Source: Thermoanaerobaculia bacterium
Lineage (GTDB): Bacteria > Acidobacteriota > Thermoanaerobaculia > Multivoradales > JAIOJS01
Assembly: GCA_030429235.1 (NCBI GenBank)
Contig: JAUIDB010000004.1
Span: 62,001 to 126,000 of the forward strand
Reading direction: 5' to 3'
Length of the DNA stretch: 64,000 bases
Positions 63,633 through 64,000 of this stretch are shown here, one piece after another (the stretch's first letter is position 1; every line of letters starts with the position of its first letter). A program made the translations under genes and the position numbers. The notes beneath the pieces were generated by a model. The model was not told the DNA's origin and ran no database searches. It worked only from the letters and a program-made list of their open reading frames with translations.

Positions 63633-64000
63633 CCGAAGGCGACTTCCCAGGACCCGAACGACGAGCCCACGCTCGGTTTCCACTGCGGGGCCGGGTCCAG
63701 GTGGAGTTCGAGCAGCGCCGGTACTTTCTGACCGAAAACGTGGTCGCGGCTTCGGCCGGCGGTTTCTACGTGCAGTCGGAGCAGCCGGCCAGCGCGGGAG
63801 AGCGCATCACCTTCGATCTCAGAATGACCAGTGAAGGTCCCGTCTTCAGCGGTACGGGGGAGGTGTCGTGGGTTCGCGCCGAACCCGAAGACGGGTTCGT
63901 CCCCGGCTTCGGTGTCAGTTTCATCCGACTGGAGCCCCAGGGCGCCCAACTGCTGTTGGATCTGTCCGACGCCTTCGACCAGGGCGGAGAGGAGGCTTTG
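63629..64000 (+). CDS. PilZ domain protein, N-terminal part (cut by window end)
   Basis: The frame starts at GTG 63629, overlapping the bactofilin-like stop by four bases, and runs 124 codons to the right edge. Residues 11-12 and 16 give the Arg-Arg-x3-Arg motif; ASAGGFYV near 45 is a (D/N)xSxxG-like turn and FVPGFGVSFIRL near 99 is the last PilZ strand. So the PilZ core is essentially complete and a further part may lie outside. It would link c-di-GMP to the M23/bactofilin module. Confidence 0.8.
   Translation, partial: MTEGDFPGPERRAHARFPLRGRVQVEFEQRRYFLTENVVAASAGGFYVQSEQPASAGERITFDLRMTSEGPVFSGTGEVSWVRAEPEDGFVPGFGVSFIRLEPQGAQLLLDLSDAFDQGGEEAL

Overview
The window is a 64 kb stretch of compact, GC-rich bacterial chromosome with about 51 protein genes and one tRNA. 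I found no rRNA, CRISPR array, transposase, integrase or phage gene, and no gene-free gap longer than 252 bases (46475-46726). Exosortase H with its partner membrane protein, many lipoproteins and a C-terminal-Phe outer-membrane barrel indicate a diderm. The gene set is compatible with Acidobacteriota (Thermoanaerobaculia-like), but that placement is inference from gene content only.

Layout. 1-5 kb: end of a membrane protein, a SNF2 helicase (-) and an AI-2E exporter. 5-9.2 kb: fused alpha/beta 2-oxoacid dehydrogenase E1, AmpG-like MFS and PilZ, all minus. 9.2-11.1 kb: a three-cluster CDGSH iron-sulfur protein, a Crp/Fnr regulator and an exported His-rich protein. Then tRNA-Thr(CGU), an SRPBCC protein and an M13 metallopeptidase. 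14-18 kb: exported serine hydrolase, exported DUF442 phosphatase-like protein, DUF3667 protein, MscS channel. 18-26 kb: CorA; a TPR / threonine synthase / serine hydrolase operon; an exported esterase; thiolase. 26-38 kb: AGCS symporter, thioesterase, and a minus operon of alpha-2-macroglobulin, PBP1C and a DUF885 lipoprotein. 38-44 kb: DUF2007, then a minus operon of SWIM-SNF2 helicase, M29 peptidase, DinB and an unknown. 44-49.5 kb: GspA/GspB, PDZ protein, a three-gene operon ending in MiaE, STAS and DinB. 49.6-57.8 kb: Ser/Thr kinase, outer-membrane barrel, SMC, and the XrtH pair. 58-64 kb: pyrR-pyrB-pyrC, then SuhB, M23 peptidase, bactofilin-like protein and PilZ, which is cut by the window end.

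How genes work together. Several short operons are tied by 4-base stop/start overlaps (GTGA, ATGA, TTGA), which suggests translational coupling. Cell-envelope work is the main theme: PBP1C with A2M, M23 with bactofilin, AmpG, exported hydrolases, XrtH, GspA/B and MscS. The pyr genes form a pyrimidine block headed by their own regulator.

The most unusual signal is regulatory. At least ten starts have a TAnnnT -10-like hexamer only 6-10 bases upstream, mostly without a Shine-Dalgarno sequence, and several of these are TGn-extended. This predicts leaderless or near-leaderless mRNAs for SMC, CorA, SuhB, XrtH, E1 and others.
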